Source: Roseburia sp.
Lineage (GTDB): Bacteria; Bacillota; Clostridia; Lachnospirales; Lachnospiraceae
Length of the DNA stretch: 6,906 bases
Assembly: GCA_017621905.1 (NCBI GenBank)
Contig: JAGASC010000162.1
Location: forward strand, 1 to 6,906
Direction: 5' to 3'
The notes beneath the pieces were generated by a model. It saw nothing but the letters and a program-made list of their open reading frames with translations. It was not told the origin of the DNA and ran no database searches. Positions 5,195-6,906 of this stretch are shown one piece after another. A program made the translations under genes and the position numbers. The stretch's first letter is position 1, and each line of letters begins with the position of its first letter.

Positions 5195-6484
5195 ATGTCT
5201 GATTACAAATTTGAAACTTTACAACTTCATGTTGGCCAGGAAAACCCGGATCCTGCAACCGATGCCCGGGCGGTTCCGATTTATGCAACCACTTCCTATG
5301 TCTTCCACGACTGTGCACACGCAGCTGCACGTTTTGGACTGGAGGATTCCGGTAATATTTACAGTCGCCTGACAAATTCCACACTGGATGTTTTAGAAAA
5401 ACGTATTGCCGCATTGGAAGGCGGCGTGGCGGCTTTAGCTTTGGCTTCCGGAGCAGCGGCAATCACCTATGCCATTGAAGCCCTGGCACAGAACAACGGC
5501 CACATTGTTGCACAGAAAACCATATACGGCGGCAGTTACAATCTACTGGCGCATACTTTGCCGAACTTCGGTATCACTGCCACCTTCGTGAATATTCATG
5601 ACCTGGATGAAGTAGAAGCAGCCATTCAGGAGAATACAAGAGCTATCTACATAGAAACCCTTGGCAACCCGAACAGTGACATTCCGGATATGGATGCACT
5701 GGCTGAACTTGCACATAAGCATGGTTTGCCTCTTGTCGTTGACAACACTTTCGGTACTCCTTATCTCATTCGGCCGATAGAGCACGGCGCAGATATCGTA
5801 GTGCATTCCGCCACCAAGTTCCTGGGCGGCCACGGTACAACTTTGGGTGGGGTCATCGTGGATTCCGGTAAATTTGACTGGACAGCGTCCGGAAAATATC
5901 CGGCCATTGCAGAACCGAACCCCAGCTACCATGGCGTGTCCTTCGTGAAAGCAGCAGGTCCGGCAGCCTTTGTGACCTATATACGTGCAATACTGCTCCG
6001 TGACACCGGTGCTACGCTTTCTCCCTTTGCAGCCTTCCTGCTTTTGCAGGGCGTGGAAACCTTGTCTCTCCGTCTGGAGCGTCATGCAGAGAATACAAAG
6101 AAGGTAGTGGCGTTTCTCGCAGACCATCCGCAGGTGGAACATGTAAATCATCCCTCCCTGCCGGAGCATCCGGATCATGCACTATATGAGAAGTATTTTC
6201 CGAATGGCGGAGCGTCCATTTTTACTTTTGAAATCAAGGGCGGCGTAGAGGAAGCACACAAGTTTATAGACAATCTGAAGATTTTCTCTCTGCTTGCAAA
6301 TGTGGCAGATGTTAAGAGCCTGGTAATCCATCCGGCCACAACCACCCACAGCCAGCTCACGGAAAAAGAGCTGGAAGATCAGGGAATCAGACCGAATACC
6401 ATTCGTCTTTCCATCGGTACGGAACATATTGATGACATTCTTGCTGATTTGCAGCATGGATTTGACGCAGTAAAAGAAAGATAG
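5195..6484 (+). CDS. metY: O-acetylhomoserine sulfhydrylase (O-acetylhomoserine aminocarboxypropyltransferase)
   Basis: This is a PLP-dependent Cys/Met-metabolism enzyme of 429 aa, the normal MetY length. MetY joins sulfide to O-acetyl-L-homoserine to give homocysteine and acetate, a direct route to methionine. Visible signatures are FETLQLHVGQ at the N-terminus (residues 6-15), YSRLTNST (56-63) carrying the phosphate-binding Tyr and Arg, the cofactor-stacking tyrosine in YGGSYNL (111-117), VVDNTFGTPY (181-190) with the pyridine-binding Asp183, and the Schiff-base lysine Lys208 in HSATKFLGGHGT (204-215). The substrate-carboxylate arginine is in NTIRLSIGTEH (401-411). The length and the roughly 50-residue stretch after the PLP lysine favour MetY over shorter cystathionine synthases or lyases of about 380-400 aa. 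GAAAGGA at 5178-5184 supports the start. Expression likely depends on the palindrome-covered promoter upstream, and the Rrf2 gene follows 46 nt later. Confidence 0.94.
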   Translation: MSDYKFETLQLHVGQENPDPATDARAVPIYATTSYVFHDCAHAAARFGLEDSGNIYSRLTNSTLDVLEKRIAALEGGVAALALASGAAAITYAIEALAQNNGHIVAQKTIYGGSYNLLAHTLPNFGITATFVNIHDLDEVEAAIQENTRAIYIETLGNPNSDIPDMDALAELAHKHGLPLVVDNTFGTPYLIRPIEHGADIVVHSATKFLGGHGTTLGGVIVDSGKFDWTASGKYPAIAEPNPSYHGVSFVKAAGPAAFVTYIRAILLRDTGATLSPFAAFLLLQGVETLSLRLERHAENTKKVVAFLADHPQVEHVNHPSLPEHPDHALYEKYFPNGGASIFTFEIKGGVEEAHKFIDNLKIFSLLANVADVKSLVIHPATTTHSQLTEKELEDQGIRPNTIRLSIGTEHIDDILADLQHGFDAVKER

Positions 6485-6530
6485 TCGGATACTTGCATTT
6501 ATGAAAGGATAGAGCAGGAGGGGAACAATA

Positions 6531-6906
6531 ATGATGATATCGACTAGGGGCAGGTATGCCCTTCGGGTAATGATAGACCTTGCGGAACATAAAGATGATG
6601 GATATATTCCCATGAAAGAGGTTGCAGACCGACAAGGTGTTTCGTTAAAATATTTGGAGCGAATCCTGCCCGTTCTTGTAAAAAACAATCTTGTGGAAGG
6701 GGTACATGGAAAAGGTGGGGGCTATCGCCTGAGCAGAACGCCGGAAAACTATACTGTGGGGGAGATCCTTCGCTTAGCGGAGGGAGACCTTGCGCCTGTT
6801 ACCTGTCTTACCTGTGGAGCTGCACCCTGCGACCGCAAAGAGGAGTGTAAAACTTTGCCGATGTGGCGCAAATTTTTTGACATGACAAACGAGTATTTTG
6901 ACAGCA
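6531..6906 (+). CDS. Rrf2-family transcriptional regulator with an IscR-like cysteine cluster (3' end cut off by the window)
   Basis: The visible 125 residues form an Rrf2-type winged-helix DNA-binding protein; family members are usually 135-160 aa, so only a short tail is missing. The start MISTRGRYALRVMIDLA is the family's first helix. A helix-turn-helix follows (about 26-56, IPMKEVADRQGVSLKYLERIL), then the wing HGKGGGYRLSR (59-69). Cys92, Cys95, Cys100 and Cys106 lie where IscR, NsrR and relatives bind an Fe-S cluster, followed by TLPMW. The cluster, its type and its signal (iron-sulfur status, cysteine, oxygen or nitric oxide) cannot be read from sequence. AGGAGGGG at 6516-6523 supports the ATG at 6531; an ATG at 6534 is next to it. 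It is probably co-transcribed with metY and may act on the palindrome at 4943-5004, in the manner of the sulfur regulator CymR, also an Rrf2 protein. Confidence 0.92.
   Translation, partial: MMISTRGRYALRVMIDLAEHKDDGYIPMKEVADRQGVSLKYLERILPVLVKNNLVEGVHGKGGGYRLSRTPENYTVGEILRLAEGDLAPVTCLTCGAAPCDRKEECKTLPMWRKFFDMTNEYFDS

Noticed and set aside
5543..6178. 211-codon reverse-strand frame inside metY
   Set aside because: It lies antisense to a well-supported PLP enzyme and has no recognisable domain, so it is a shadow frame.
6182..6688. 168-codon reverse-strand frame across the metY/Rrf2 junction
   Set aside because: It is antisense to the end of metY and the start of the Rrf2 gene, both well supported, and its product shows no family features.

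Overview
The window looks like a piece of a low-to-moderate G+C anaerobic Firmicutes chromosome, most likely Lachnospiraceae or a related clostridial family. This rests on recognising the protein families (a propionate/acetate-type CoA-transferase, a small alarmone synthetase, a clostridial PurF-like paralogue, MetY beside an Rrf2 regulator), strong GGAGG-type ribosome binding sites and AT-rich intergenic DNA. No database search was possible. All supported genes are on the + strand. I see no rRNA, tRNA, CRISPR array, insertion sequence or phage gene.

Layout. Positions 1-142 hold a compound palindromic element upstream of a two-gene unit: a 515-aa family I CoA-transferase (143-1690) and, 19 nt later, a 136-aa MaoC/PhaJ-type (R)-enoyl-CoA hydratase (1710-2120). 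Together they could turn a 3-hydroxy acid into its CoA ester and then into an enoyl-CoA. A GC-rich hairpin with a T-tract (2227-2295) ends this unit. An extended -10 promoter at about 2367-2375 then drives a 243-aa small alarmone ((p)ppGpp) synthetase (2439-3170). Its reading frame stays open for 36 codons beyond the TGA stop.

Next, with its own likely promoter, is a 468-aa PurF-like protein (3421-4827). Its phosphoribosyltransferase half and iron-sulfur cysteines look intact, but its N-terminal glutaminase has lost the catalytic cysteine and other active-site residues. A strong terminator follows (4834-4891). The 4892-5194 gap holds a near-consensus sigma-A promoter inside a nested palindrome, then a roughly 200-nt leader with a possible 18-codon ORF. 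The leader precedes metY (O-acetylhomoserine sulfhydrylase, 5195-6484). An Rrf2-family regulator with an IscR-like cysteine cluster (from 6531) follows 46 nt later and is cut by the window end.

How the genes may work together. The last block reads as a sulfur-assimilation operon with its own Rrf2 sensor, probably acting at the palindrome. The middle block puts an alarmone synthetase beside a PurF relative; (p)ppGpp is a known regulator of purine synthesis enzymes in other bacteria, so the adjacency is suggestive but unproven. The most unusual item is the PurF-like protein with a dead glutaminase site.
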